A DNA stretch of 64,000 nucleotides from Streptomyces sp. CB02414 (GCF_001905385.1 NZ_LIPF01000002.1:434001-498000); one strand, 5' to 3'. Positions 19,353 to 28,352 are shown, counted from the stretch's first letter. Program-made: numbers and translations. Notes: generated by a model from the letters alone, not told the origin.

Positions 19353-19928
19353 ATGACCATCACGTCACCCTCGCTGGCGGTCCTCTGGCGGGACCTACGC
19401 CCCTCCGGCCCGCCCGTCGCTCACACGTTCCGCAGCGGGTACGCCGACCGATGGGTCCGTTTCCACACCCTTCCCGGATCGAAGCGCTACCCGGAGACGG
19501 CAGGCGAGTACGCGACCGTACTGGAGCGGCACAACGCCATCCTCGACGAGCTGTTCCCGGGCACCGATGTCTTCGTGGTGACCGCGGACTGGGCCGCCAC
19601 AGCGGACGGTCCCGCCCACCACCCGGAGCCCCGCCGGACGCTGCACGCGGACGGGATCCACTGGTGGACCGACTCGGACACGGCCGATCCTGACCCCGAC
19701 TTCCACGTCCACATGCGTCTCTACGCCGACCGACGGCCCTGGCGACCAGGCTGCGTCGACGAGCTGCTGCGTGCCGTCGCCGACGACCGGCTCGCCGAAG
19801 TGTTCCTCACCGACACCGGCCTCCGGCGCATCCACCACCCGTACGACGGCGGCGCGGACGTCGTCCTTGCCACACCGGCCGAACGGGACCGGTTCGCCAA
19901 CCGGTATGTGGAGTGGTTGCCCACCTGA
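19353..19928 (+). CDS. DUF3885 domain-containing protein
   Basis: This 191-aa protein is probably cytoplasmic. Features typical of DUF3885 include RFHTLPGSKRYPETAGEYATVLERHNAILDELF near residues 35-70 and a C-terminal half with LTDTGLRRIHHPYDGGADVVLATPAERD. The function is unknown; such proteins often occur as solitary genes or near toxin/immunity loci. The ATG at 19353 overlaps the TGA at 19354-19356 that ends the out-of-frame extension of the frameshifted gene upstream. It converges with the nuclease gene on the minus strand. Confidence 0.75.
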   Translation: MTITSPSLAVLWRDLRPSGPPVAHTFRSGYADRWVRFHTLPGSKRYPETAGEYATVLERHNAILDELFPGTDVFVVTADWAATADGPAHHPEPRRTLHADGIHWWTDSDTADPDPDFHVHMRLYADRRPWRPGCVDELLRAVADDRLAEVFLTDTGLRRIHHPYDGGADVVLATPAERDRFANRYVEWLPT

Positions 19929-19973
19929 CGGGACCGGTCCGTGACCACGAGACGTCCCGCGACAACCGGATCC

Positions 19974-20678
19974 TCACGTGTCCGAGGCTGTACCGCTGTC
20001 TACGACGGTCGGAGGGCCAACGAACGCAGCAAGCCAGCGGAACTCTCCAGCGGCTCCGGGTTGTGCGGAGTACGGCTCCCACGCCAAGGCGTAGGAGCCC
20101 GCCAATGCGCAGGTGTTCGGCACGTACTTCCCTTCGGCCCAGAGCAGCGTCCCGGCGAGCTCACGCCCCCCGTGGATCCTGAAGTCGTGGTCACGGGTAG
20201 GTCGGCGGCCGGGGACCGGTGGCGTCCACAGGGACGGTTCGTTGGTCAGCATGATCGCGAGACCGTTCTGTGCCGTGCGGCCGCAGAACCGCTCCAGCCT
20301 GGCTATGTCGCGTACGAAATTCAGGCGCGCGAGATCCGTGGCGGCGTGAGACCTGAGCGCGTAGTCCTCGGAGGGAGTGCCGGCCGTGCCGGTCCATTTC
20401 CGGGTGAAGTACTTGAACTCGACGGCGGTACGCGCATCGGGTCCGATGCAGAGCAGGTCCAGGTACTCGGTTCTCCCCGACGACCGTTGCGGAACCTCGA
20501 GCCGGGACTCGACCTCCGGTGCCAACTCCCACAGGGCTCGGGCGAAACTGTGCTGAAGATCGGCCTCGGAGTGGAAGACGGGCCTGCGCCGGCGCAACCG
20601 GGCCACGACCTCGTGCAAGGACGTCCGACCGGCGATGTTCCCTGGGCCGCCGACCGGTGCCATGGCTCTGTGCTTCAT
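19974..20678 (-). CDS. PD-(D/E)XK nuclease-like protein
   Basis: This 234-aa protein of unknown specificity carries a candidate nuclease core: Glu38 in HSEADLQHSFARALWEL, Asp74 in TEYLDLLCIG, and Glu87-x-Lys89 in RTAVEFKYFTRKW, the E-D-ExK order of the PD-(D/E)XK fold. After the core come RLNFVRDIARLERF and AIMLTNEP, as in restriction-like and Holliday-junction-like enzymes. The ATG at 20678 lies seven bases after the stop of the Mrr-TerD gene, so the two form an operon. A DNA-cleaving or accessory role beside the Mrr enzyme is inferred from motif and position. Confidence 0.7.
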   Translation of the reverse strand: MKHRAMAPVGGPGNIAGRTSLHEVVARLRRRRPVFHSEADLQHSFARALWELAPEVESRLEVPQRSSGRTEYLDLLCIGPDARTAVEFKYFTRKWTGTAGTPSEDYALRSHAATDLARLNFVRDIARLERFCGRTAQNGLAIMLTNEPSLWTPPVPGRRPTRDHDFRIHGGRELAGTLLWAEGKYVPNTCALAGSYALAWEPYSAQPGAAGEFRWLAAFVGPPTVVDSGTASDT

Positions 20679-20685
20679 GGGACGA

Positions 20686-22755
20686 CTACTCCACTTCGAT
20701 GCCGAAATCCCGGACGAGTTCCTCCAGGCCGCCCGTGTAGCCCTTGCCGCCCAGGACGAAGTCCCAGTCACCGTTCGGCCGCCGGCGGAAGGAGCCGAGC
20801 ACCAATGCCGTCTCGTGCGGCCGGCCGTCGGAGACTGCGAGCTGTCCGAGCTCGGCCGCACCCGGGTCGAGCAGCCGGATGCGTGCGTCCGTGAAACCGG
20901 AGAGGTCTGCGTTCGGGTTGATCTCCGGGTCGACGGCCGCCACCAGGACGAGGCGGTCGGCCTCAGCGGGCAGCCCTTCGAACGAGACGCAGATCGCGGC
21001 CTTGTCCGGTTCGGTCGCGGGAAGCGTACGCACTGAGCCGTCCGGCACCTGCGGGTTGTTGAAGAAGACGAAGTGATCGTCACTGAGGACCTGATTGCCA
21101 CGACAGACCAGAGCGCACACGTCCAGGGCGACGCTCCCTGCCCATGACATGCCCAGGACGTTGTAAGCGTCGGGCAGCGGAGCGGCCCGTGACACCGACG
21201 TCTGTTGCTCCGGTGCTTGCCGGACGCCGTCGCCGAGGCGTCCCCGCAGTCCGTGACGGTGCAGGAGATCCACGAGTTCCGGGCCGGAGACGAGTTCCAG
21301 CGGCTTGCCGTTGGCGAAGGTGTGTGAACCCGGACCGAAGCCCGACGTCGTCACGAGCACGCCCTTGTTGGCACCGGCGTCCTGCACGGTTCCGTACAAG
21401 TCACGGACGGCGGCGGGCGGCACCGTGTTGCGGTAGCGCTTCACCTGGACGACGATCTTGCCGCCCCGGATCGGCGTGGGATCCAGCGCGTCGACGTCCA
21501 CGCCGCCGTCGTTGGAACGCTGGGTGGTCACCGCCTGCATGCCCATCGCCCGGAAGAGATCGGCGACGAGCCCCTCGAAGGCGATCGGGTCCATGGCGAA
21601 CAGGTCCGCTTCCTCACCGTCGCCGTGGGAGACGACGCTGTCACCGACGTCCGCGGGCCGCCTGCCCGGCCGTACCGGGGAGAGCTGGTCCGGTCGGGCC
21701 GAGACCTGTCCGCGAAGCGCGTCGGCCAGGCAGCTCCCTGCGTCCACCTGCGCCAGATGCAGGTCACGGAACGAGGAGCGTGAGGCCATCACGGTCGCGA
21801 GGAAGATGTGGCCGGGACGGCCCGTCGTCGGATCGTGCCCGTCGACGAACCCGTTCAAGGCCACTGACTCGAGCGCTCCCGCCTCGTCCGCGGCGAACAA
21901 CTCGTGCAGGACCAGCAGCACGCACTGGGCCAGCACCTCCCGGTACAGGGCGCGGCGTCGGCCCACCGGCTGGGGGGTCTCCTTGTCCTGGTCCACGCTG
22001 GGCATGTACCGGACGGACTTCACACCCGGTACGACGTCGTAGGCGGGCAGCTCCCAGTCCAGGACCAGTTGCCCGGCCGCCGAGTCGTAGGCGGCCGTCA
22101 CCTGGCGCGGGAATCCTTCCGGCCATGCCGTCGAGGCGTAGAGGGCCGCGGAGAAGTACTCGATCACCGCATCGGGGTCCCGGCGCCTCACTCCCTCGGT
22201 GACCGCCACCACCCCGGTGTTGTGCCGCCGCACATCGGCCAGTTGGGTGTCGGCCCACTGCTGGTACTGCCGTTGGTACGAGGCCAGCTCCCGCTGCCGG
22301 TGAGCCTCGGCTGCCTGCGCGGCCTGCCAGTCCCGCTCGAAGCGCGTCCGCGCCTCCGCCTGGGCCTGGGCCCGGCGGTTCGCCGTCCAGCCACTCTGCG
22401 TCTGGTAGTGCCTGAAGTCCGGCATGGGCACCGGCTGCGCCAACGGTCCGGGCGCGAAGGGCTGGACCTCCTCGGGCCGCAACAGAGCGGCAGCCGTGAA
22501 CGCCGGAGCCCGGCAACCCGAGGCCAGCAGTCCTCGCAACGACGCCACCTTCGCGTCCAGTTCCTCGGTCCGTCGTAGAGCCTCCGCCTTACGGTACTCA
22601 CGGTGGCTCTGAGCAGCCCGGTACTGATAGGCCCGCGCCTGCTGTTCCTGCTGCCTCAGCCGCCTGGCTTCGGCTTCCCGCTGCCGTTGCTGCTGCCGCT
22701 GCACCTCGGCCCAGACGCCGACGAGACCAGTAGACCGACGACTCATGTGCTGCAT
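20686..22755 (-). CDS. Mrr-type restriction endonuclease fused to a TerD domain
   Basis: This is a 689-aa multidomain protein. Residues 15-180 are Gln/Arg/Glu-rich coiled coil. An actinobacterial domain occupies about 195-345 (WPEGFPRQVTAAYDSAAGQL, LDWELPAYDVVP). The Mrr catalytic domain is about 390-480: FEGLVADLFRAMGM, GGVDVDA (Asp420), IVVQVKRY (Gln437-x-Lys439) and KGVLVTTSGFGPGS. A TerD domain spans about 531-689: SWAGSVALDVCALVCRG, LSDDHFVFFNNP, then GGKGYTGGLEELVRDFG. Mrr enzymes cut modified DNA; TerD domains bind calcium and occur in tellurite, phage and stress modules. Two ATGs (22755 and 22746) are possible starts. It is followed by the PD-(D/E)XK gene. Confidence 0.88.
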   Translation of the reverse strand: MQHMSRRSTGLVGVWAEVQRQQQRQREAEARRLRQQEQQARAYQYRAAQSHREYRKAEALRRTEELDAKVASLRGLLASGCRAPAFTAAALLRPEEVQPFAPGPLAQPVPMPDFRHYQTQSGWTANRRAQAQAEARTRFERDWQAAQAAEAHRQRELASYQRQYQQWADTQLADVRRHNTGVVAVTEGVRRRDPDAVIEYFSAALYASTAWPEGFPRQVTAAYDSAAGQLVLDWELPAYDVVPGVKSVRYMPSVDQDKETPQPVGRRRALYREVLAQCVLLVLHELFAADEAGALESVALNGFVDGHDPTTGRPGHIFLATVMASRSSFRDLHLAQVDAGSCLADALRGQVSARPDQLSPVRPGRRPADVGDSVVSHGDGEEADLFAMDPIAFEGLVADLFRAMGMQAVTTQRSNDGGVDVDALDPTPIRGGKIVVQVKRYRNTVPPAAVRDLYGTVQDAGANKGVLVTTSGFGPGSHTFANGKPLELVSGPELVDLLHRHGLRGRLGDGVRQAPEQQTSVSRAAPLPDAYNVLGMSWAGSVALDVCALVCRGNQVLSDDHFVFFNNPQVPDGSVRTLPATEPDKAAICVSFEGLPAEADRLVLVAAVDPEINPNADLSGFTDARIRLLDPGAAELGQLAVSDGRPHETALVLGSFRRRPNGDWDFVLGGKGYTGGLEELVRDFGIEVE

Positions 22756-22906
22756 GCCCTCCCCAAGGCACCGGCTGTCCCCACAACCAGTTGTAACCAG
22801 ACGACTCTAGCCAGCAATCGCCGTCTCGCCCATCCGGTCGTCGAGAATTCCGCGCCGGTCCCGTCTCCGCGGGTGGCAACCCCAGGGCGGTCCGGCCGGT
22901 CGAGGC

Positions 22907-23575
22907 GTGGATCATGGAGCCGTGACGGAGTGGACGACGAAGCCGCCGCCGGCCGAGCGGGCGGTGTTCGAGCCGGAACTCACGGCCTACCAGCGGACGC
23001 TGCGGAATCGGCTGCTGGCGGCCCCGGTGGTGCCCGCGCCAGATCCCTGGCGTCCGGTTTTCGAGTACCGGCGCGGCGTCCCCGTCGGCGGACTGCTCGG
23101 CATCGGCTTCGCGTCGCACCCCGAAAGCGGCCACGACCTGGTCATGGTCGTCTCGCGCGACGGCCACGGTCTCTTCGACGCCGTCACGGGCGAGAAGATC
23201 GCCAGGGACCGCGACCCCGATCCGGAGGACAGCACCCCCGCCGCGGTCGCCGACCTGTCCTGCCCCGGGCTGGGACCCGTAGCCGGGAGCCGCGTACGCA
23301 TCGCGGGGCTCTTCGGCGGTGGGCTGCACACCACCACCGGGGACGGCTGGGCCCTGGAGGTGGTCACTCCCGCCTGGCCGAACGAACGCGTCCTTCTGTC
23401 CTGCGACGGCGGGCTCCCCCACACCCGTCCGCACGGACAAGAGTGGTGGCACGTCTTCCACGCCGACTACTCCTCCTTCCGTGCGGCCGGCTTCTCCCCG
23501 TCCGGACACACCCTCGCCGTGGCGACGAGCAGTGACCTCAGTTTGTGGACGAGAGCGGACGCCCGGCAGGGCTGA
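22907..23575 (+). CDS. hypothetical protein (222 aa)
   Basis: I do not recognise this protein. It is soluble, with no signal or membrane segment and a beta-rich pattern: PVFEYRRGVPVGGLLGIGFASHPESGHDLVMVVSRDGHGLFDAVTGEKIARD, then FGGGLHTTTGDGWALEVVTPAWPNERVLLSCDGG and a C-terminal FSPSGHTLAVATSSDLSLWTR that resembles one beta-propeller blade. GTG 22907 or GTG 22922 could be the start; neither has a well-spaced ribosome site. It is divergent from the Mrr-TerD gene and may belong to the same accessory block. Confidence 0.65.
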   Translation: MDHGAVTEWTTKPPPAERAVFEPELTAYQRTLRNRLLAAPVVPAPDPWRPVFEYRRGVPVGGLLGIGFASHPESGHDLVMVVSRDGHGLFDAVTGEKIARDRDPDPEDSTPAAVADLSCPGLGPVAGSRVRIAGLFGGGLHTTTGDGWALEVVTPAWPNERVLLSCDGGLPHTRPHGQEWWHVFHADYSSFRAAGFSPSGHTLAVATSSDLSLWTRADARQG

Positions 23576-23685
23576 GCCCGGTCGGTCGCCGCGGTCGCTC
23601 CTTCAGTAGGGTCTTCGCAGCCGGTGCGCAGGGGCGGCAAGGGGCGGTTGGTGGGCGCGGGTTGGCTCGATCGGGGGAGTTGCGG

Positions 23686-24351
23686 ATGTTGCGGACGGCT
23701 CGGGGGTTCGCGGTCGGTGCGGTGATGCTGACGGGGCTCACCGCTTGCGGTGGTGGCGGGGAACCCGTAGCCCGCGGTGACAGCACGGCGTCCGCCGACG
23801 CGGGCAGGGCGGACGCGCCGGCCACCGGCGGAGACCGGGAAGCGAAGGCACCGGTCGTACTCACCCAGGACCAGGTGCGCAGAGCGCTGGTCGACACGGA
23901 GAGTGCCCCGGACGGGTGGGAAGGATTCGGCGCCGACATCGAGGTACCGGAGGAGTCCCTCAGGATGTGCCGGGAGGACACGGGCACCCGGTGCGACGGC
24001 TTCGTCGCTCTGGGATCGTCGTTCATCCGGCAGTCGGTGTCCGGCGGCCGGGTCGTCTTCCGCATCTACGCCTTCGGCACGCCGGGCGACGCCGAGGCGG
24101 CGATGAAGGGCTTGGCAGCCGGGGAGCGCGGCAAGGCCGGCAGCCGGGCCCGTCCCTTGGACGTGCGGCTGGACACGGACGAGACCGATGCGTTCACCGG
24201 CCCGGAGACGATGATCGTCACCCGCCTGGGCGGCACGCTGGTCCGGGTGACGAGCGAGGGTCTTCCGCAGACCGTGCCCTACGCCGATCTCGCCAGGCTC
24301 CAGACGGCTCGCGTCCGGCAGACGGCCGCGCTGGAGGGCGTCGGTCCGTGA
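23686..24351 (+). CDS. putative lipoprotein
   Basis: This is a 221-aa exported protein. The signal peptide LRTARGFAVGAVMLTGLTAC ends in a lipobox (LTAC) followed by GGGGEPVARGD, so the mature protein is predicted to be lipid-anchored outside the membrane. The body includes VVLTQDQVRRALVDTESAPDGWEGFGADI, a Cys pair in MCREDTGTRCDGF, and a domain ending LARLQTARVRQTAALE, the layout of small sensor-like lipoproteins (PknH-sensor-like folds). The ATG at 23686 has GGGGGAG nine bases upstream. No function is assigned. Confidence 0.75.
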   Translation: MLRTARGFAVGAVMLTGLTACGGGGEPVARGDSTASADAGRADAPATGGDREAKAPVVLTQDQVRRALVDTESAPDGWEGFGADIEVPEESLRMCREDTGTRCDGFVALGSSFIRQSVSGGRVVFRIYAFGTPGDAEAAMKGLAAGERGKAGSRARPLDVRLDTDETDAFTGPETMIVTRLGGTLVRVTSEGLPQTVPYADLARLQTARVRQTAALEGVGP

Positions 24352-24423
24352 TTCCTCCGGCCGGGGGCGGGAGCCGGTGACCCGGGGGCGGCCAGGACGG
24401 TGCCGGAACGCGGCGTCGCCCCG

Positions 24424-25014
24424 TCACTCCACCCGCCGCAACCCCGTCACCAGCACCCCCACCAGGCGCCGGGCGTCGTAGCGCGGGTCGTTCTCCGCGC
24501 CGATGCAGAGGTTGCCGACGCCGCGCATGAGTTGGTAGGCGGACAGGTCGGAGCGGATCTCGCCGGCGGCGGCCGCGGTGTCGAGGAGGCTGGTGCAGAC
24601 CGGCACGAGGCGGTCGAGGAAGTACGCGTGCAGCGTCTCGAAGCCGGCGTCGCCGGACTGGAGCACGCCGGCGAGGCCGTGCTTGGTGACCAGGAAGTCG
24701 ACGAAGAGGTCGATCCACCGGGCCAGGGCGGTGTACGGGGTGGGGCTGCTCGCCAGCAGTTCGGGGCCGGCCTCGGCGCAGGCCTCCACCTGGTGCCGGT
24801 AGACGCCGATGATGAGGTCGGCCCGCGTCGGGAAGTGGCGGTAGATCGTGGCCGTACCGACGCCCGCCTCGGCCGCGATGTCTCGGACCGGTGCCTCCAC
24901 GCCGGACCTCACGAAAACCGCGGCGGCCGCTTCCAGGAGGGCCTCCTGGTTGCGCCGGGCGTCCGCCCGTCTGGGGCGGTCGGTGCGGCCCGCGGCCTCG
25001 TCGGCGTCCACCAT
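24424..25014 (-). CDS. TetR family repressor
   Basis: This is a 196-aa regulator. The N-terminal helix-turn-helix is at about 18-65 (RRNQEALLEAAAAVFVRSG, then VRDIAAEAGVGTATIYRHFPTRADLI), followed by a helical ligand domain with LHAYFLDRLVPVCTSLLDTAAAAGEI. The ATG at 25014 has GGAGG nine bases upstream. It is divergent from the aldo/keto reductase gene, and the shared spacer carries long inverted and direct repeats of GGGACacCGT type, so it probably represses both itself and the reductase. The ligand is unknown. Confidence 0.93.
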   Translation of the reverse strand: MVDADEAAGRTDRPRRADARRNQEALLEAAAAVFVRSGVEAPVRDIAAEAGVGTATIYRHFPTRADLIIGVYRHQVEACAEAGPELLASSPTPYTALARWIDLFVDFLVTKHGLAGVLQSGDAGFETLHAYFLDRLVPVCTSLLDTAAAAGEIRSDLSAYQLMRGVGNLCIGAENDPRYDARRLVGVLVTGLRRVE

Positions 25015-25044
25015 CGCGTCGTTCCTCCAGATCCCGGCATTGCT

Positions 25045-25090
25045 AAACGGGACACCGTTCCGTATCTTCAAACGGGACGGTGTCCCGGTT
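25045..25090. promoter_or_regulatory. operator region between tetR and aldo/keto reductase genes
   Basis: CGGGACACCGT (25048-25058) is an exact inverted match to ACGGTGTCCCG (25077-25087). AAACGGGAC also occurs twice in direct orientation (25045-25053 and 25070-25078). This is a typical dual TetR operator in a divergent promoter. Confidence 0.7.
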
Positions 25091-25182
25091 GCCCATGATG
25101 CCAGAGCCCGGAGCCGTCGTGCCATGCCGTGCGCCCGCGCACCGCTGCCCCCTCTCCCTTCCCTCGACGGAGGAACACGATC

Positions 25183-26238
25183 ATGCAGTACCGCACCTTG
25201 GGCCGTACCGGCGTCCAGGTCAGCTCCCTCGCGCTCGGCGCCATGAACTTCGGCGCCATCGGCCGCACCACCCAGGACGAGGCCACCGCCATCGTCGACG
25301 CCGCGCTGGAGGCCGGGGTCAACGTCATCGACACCGCCGACATGTACGGCCGGGGCGAGTCGGAGGAGATGGTCGGCAAGGCCGTCGCCGGCCGCCGCGA
25401 GGACATCGTGCTGGCCACCAAGGCGGTCATGCCGATGAGCGACGAGCGCAACCACCGGGGCGCCTCGCGCCGCTGGCTGGTCACCGCGCTCGACGACAGC
25501 CTGCGCCGCCTCGGTGTCGACCACGTCGACCTGTACCAGGTCCACCGGTGGGACCCGGAGACCGGCGACGAGGAGACCCTGGCGGCACTGACCGACCTCC
25601 AGCGCGCGGGGAAGATCCGCTACTTCGGGTCCTCGACCTTCCCCGCGTACCGCATCGTGCAGGCGCAGTGGGCCGCCCGCGAGCACCGCCTGAGCCGCTA
25701 CGTCACCGAGCAGCCCAGCTACTCCGTCCTCCAGCGCGGGATCGAGAGCCACGTCCTGCCCGTGACCGAGGAGTACGGGCTCGGCGTCCTGGCGTGGAGC
25801 CCGCTGGCGTCGGGATGGCTGTCGGGCGCGGTGCGGGCGGGCCGGGAGATCGCCACCCACCGGTCGGCGTTCATGCCGGAGCGCTTCGACACCTCACTGC
25901 CCGCCAACCGGGCCCGGCTGGACGCCGTCGAGCGGCTGGCCCGGGTCGCCGACGAGGCCGGACTGACCATGATCCAGCTCGCCCTCGGCTTCGTGACCGC
26001 GCACCCCGCCGTGACCAGTGCCCTCATCGGCCCCCGCACCCTGGACCACCTGCACGCGCAGCTCGCCGCCGCCGACACCGTGCTCCCCGGCGACGTACTG
26101 GACGCGATCGACGAGATCGTCGCGCCCGGTACCGACCTGGCGGCGCACGAGAAGTTCGACACGCCGCCCGCGCTGCTCGACCCGTCGCTGCGGCGGCGCC
26201 GGCTCCCGGTCCCCGCCGGGCTCACGAGCGCGCGGTAG
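25183..26238 (+). CDS. aldo/keto reductase
   Basis: This is a 351-aa NADPH-dependent oxidoreductase of the AKR superfamily. The catalytic tetrad is visible as Asp50 (VIDTADMYG), Tyr55, Lys80 (LATKAV) and His121 (YQVHRWD). Later motifs are RYFGSSTFPAY, EQPSYSVLQR, and LAWSPLASGWLSG with the cofactor-binding C-terminus (LALGFVTAHPAVTSALIGPRT). It starts at ATG 25183 after GGAGGAACA. It is under the divergent TetR regulator, so it probably detoxifies or reduces a carbonyl sensed by that protein. Its 3' end overlaps the convergent SDR gene by 17 bases. Confidence 0.93.
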   Translation: MQYRTLGRTGVQVSSLALGAMNFGAIGRTTQDEATAIVDAALEAGVNVIDTADMYGRGESEEMVGKAVAGRREDIVLATKAVMPMSDERNHRGASRRWLVTALDDSLRRLGVDHVDLYQVHRWDPETGDEETLAALTDLQRAGKIRYFGSSTFPAYRIVQAQWAAREHRLSRYVTEQPSYSVLQRGIESHVLPVTEEYGLGVLAWSPLASGWLSGAVRAGREIATHRSAFMPERFDTSLPANRARLDAVERLARVADEAGLTMIQLALGFVTAHPAVTSALIGPRTLDHLHAQLAAADTVLPGDVLDAIDEIVAPGTDLAAHEKFDTPPALLDPSLRRRRLPVPAGLTSAR

Positions 26239-27049
26239 CCGACGCGCCGTCCTGCGCCCGCCCGGCCCGCTCCCTCAGGAACTCCTCCCACGTCCGCCGG
26301 CCCGTCCGCGCGCCCTCCAGCGTGAGGTTGGCGCCCGCGCGGTAGGCACGGCCCGCCTTGCCGGGGATGCGGACCGGCAGCCGCGGGCGCCGGCGGCGGC
26401 CGTGCAGGGCCAGGTAGGGCCGGACCAGGGCGGGCAGGTCGTGGACCTCGGGACCGGTCAGGTCGGGGACGCGGCCGGCGGGGGCCGCGAGGGCCAGTTC
26501 GGCCATGCGGGCGGCGACCTCACGGGAGTCGACGGGCTGGAGGCGCAGGCCGCCGGGGACGGGCAGGACCGGCAGCTTGGCCATCTTCTCGATCATCGTC
26601 AGGGTCAGCTCGTGGAACTGGGCCGCCCGCAGCACCGTCCACCCGATGCCCGACTCGGCGACGGCCCGCTCCGACTCCAGCTTCGTCCGCAGCCACGCCA
26701 GCGGGACGGCGTCCGCTCCGACGACCGAGATGTACACGAGGTGCCGTACGTCCGCCCCGGCGGCCGCGCGCACCAGGGTGCGGGTCGCCTCGTCGTCGCC
26801 CTTGGGGCCGCCGGCCAGGTGCAGCACGGTGTGTACGCCGGCGACGGCGGCCTCGACGCCCTCCCCGGTGAGGAGGTCGCCGGTCACGTAGGTGACGCCG
26901 TCCGCGTCGGGGCGGGGGCTCCGGGTGAGGATCCGCACCTCGTGGCCGGCCGCCCGCAGCAGCGGGACGACGTGGCCTCCCAGGGTGCCGGTGCCACCGG
27001 TGACCAGGAGGGGGGTGGTGGGGTCGGAGGGGGTCGAGGGGTACGTCAT
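26222..27049 (-). CDS. NAD(P)-binding SDR/NmrA-type protein
   Basis: This is a 275-aa atypical short-chain dehydrogenase. The Rossmann glycine motif LLVTGGTGTLGGHVVPLL is at residues 14-31, followed by RILTRSPR, VTYVTGDLLTGEG and VLHLAGGPKGDDEA; the canonical Tyr-x-x-x-Lys is not evident, as in the NmrA/YcfD-like group. The C-terminus is basic (ALHGRRRRPRLPVRIPGKA). Such proteins act as nucleotide-sensing regulators or as reductases; the substrate is unknown. It converges with the aldo/keto reductase gene. Confidence 0.85.
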   Translation of the reverse strand: MTYPSTPSDPTTPLLVTGGTGTLGGHVVPLLRAAGHEVRILTRSPRPDADGVTYVTGDLLTGEGVEAAVAGVHTVLHLAGGPKGDDEATRTLVRAAAGADVRHLVYISVVGADAVPLAWLRTKLESERAVAESGIGWTVLRAAQFHELTLTMIEKMAKLPVLPVPGGLRLQPVDSREVAARMAELALAAPAGRVPDLTGPEVHDLPALVRPYLALHGRRRRPRLPVRIPGKAGRAYRAGANLTLEGARTGRRTWEEFLRERAGRAQDGASATARS

Positions 27050-27226
27050 GGCTGCTGCTCCCGGGGTCCTGGCGTCCGGGGGAGCGGGTGTGGGTCCGCC
27101 CCGCCCGGACGTCCGCCTTGTGTGTCCGTGGCGGTATGACCCGGGGCGGGGCGGGAGTGTGACAGGGAGGGCGAGATTTCTTCCGCGGCCTCTTCCTCGT
27201 ATCCTCCGCGGAGCCCTCCCCCGGCG

Positions 27227-28267
27227 TCAGATCGTCGCCGTGTCGATCACGAAGCGGTACCGCACGTCGCTCGCCACGACCCGCTCGTACGCCTCGTTGA
27301 TCTCGGAGGCGGCGATCAGCTCGATCTCGGCGCCGAGGCCGTGCTCGGCGCAGAAGTCCAGCATCTCCTGGGTCTCGGCGATGCCGCCGATCATGGAGCC
27401 GGCGAGGGTCTTGTTGCCGCCGATGAGCGAGAACAGGTTCAGCGCGATGGGCTCCTCGGGGGCGCCGACGTTGACCAGGGCGCCGCCGGTCCTGAGCAGA
27501 CCGAGGTAGGCCCCGAAGTCGAGCGGTGCGGAGACCGTGGAGAGGATCACGTCGAAGGTGCCCGCCAGGTCCTTGAAGGTCTGCTCGTCGCTGGTCGCGT
27601 AGTAATGGTCGGCACCCAGCTTCAGGCCGTCGTCCTTCTTGCGCAGCGACTGGGACAGGACGGTGACCTCGGCGCCCATCGCGTGCGCGATCTTGACGCC
27701 CATGTGGCCAAGGCCGCCCAGGCCGATCACGGCGACCTTCTTGCCGGGGCCGGCGCCCCAGTGCTTGAGCGGGGAGTACGTGGTGATGCCCGCGCACAGC
27801 AGCGGCGCGGCCACGTCCAGCGACAGCCCGTCGGGGATGCGGACGGTGAAGGCCTCGGCGACGACGACCTTCTGCGAGTAGCCGCCGTACGTGGGCTTAC
27901 CGTCGTAGCCGACGGCGTTGTACGTGCCGACGCTGCCCTTGAGGCAGTGCTGCTCCATGCCGGCCTCGCAGTTCTCGCACTCGCGGCAGGAGTCGACGAG
28001 GCAGCCGACGCCTACGCGGTCGCCGACCTCGAACTTGGTGACGCCGGGGCCGACGGCCTCGACGACACCGGCGATCTCGTGACCGGGGACCATCGGGAAG
28101 ATGGCCTCGCCCCAGCCCTCGCGGGCCTGGTGGATGTCGGAGTGGCAGATGCCGGCGAACTTGATGTCGATCAGGACGTCGTGCTCGCCCACCTCGCGCC
28201 GCTCGATGGTGGTGCGCTCCAGCGGAGCCTTGGCGGCGGGTGCTGCGTACGCGGCGACAGTGGTCAT
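27227..28267 (-). CDS. zinc-dependent NAD(P) alcohol dehydrogenase
   Basis: This is a 346-aa medium-chain dehydrogenase, closest to the cinnamyl-alcohol/YahK-type aldehyde reductases. Catalytic zinc ligands are Cys41 (GICHSDIHQ) and His63-Glu64 (PGHEIAG); structural-zinc cysteines are 94, 97, 100 and 108 ([16 protein letters not shown]). The cofactor loop is [15 protein letters not shown]. It starts at ATG 28267. It is divergent from an XRE regulator, with three direct repeats in the spacer, so it is likely regulated by that protein. Confidence 0.93.
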   Translation of the reverse strand: MTTVAAYAAPAAKAPLERTTIERREVGEHDVLIDIKFAGICHSDIHQAREGWGEAIFPMVPGHEIAGVVEAVGPGVTKFEVGDRVGVGCLVDSCRECENCEAGMEQHCLKGSVGTYNAVGYDGKPTYGGYSQKVVVAEAFTVRIPDGLSLDVAAPLLCAGITTYSPLKHWGAGPGKKVAVIGLGGLGHMGVKIAHAMGAEVTVLSQSLRKKDDGLKLGADHYYATSDEQTFKDLAGTFDVILSTVSAPLDFGAYLGLLRTGGALVNVGAPEEPIALNLFSLIGGNKTLAGSMIGGIAETQEMLDFCAEHGLGAEIELIAASEINEAYERVVASDVRYRFVIDTATI

Positions 28268-28352
28268 GCCGGGTTCTCCGGGATTCTCTTGGCTTGACTG
28301 GGTGATGCCTCCACCCTGCCCGCGACCTGCGGTTCCACCCAGACCACGGCTT

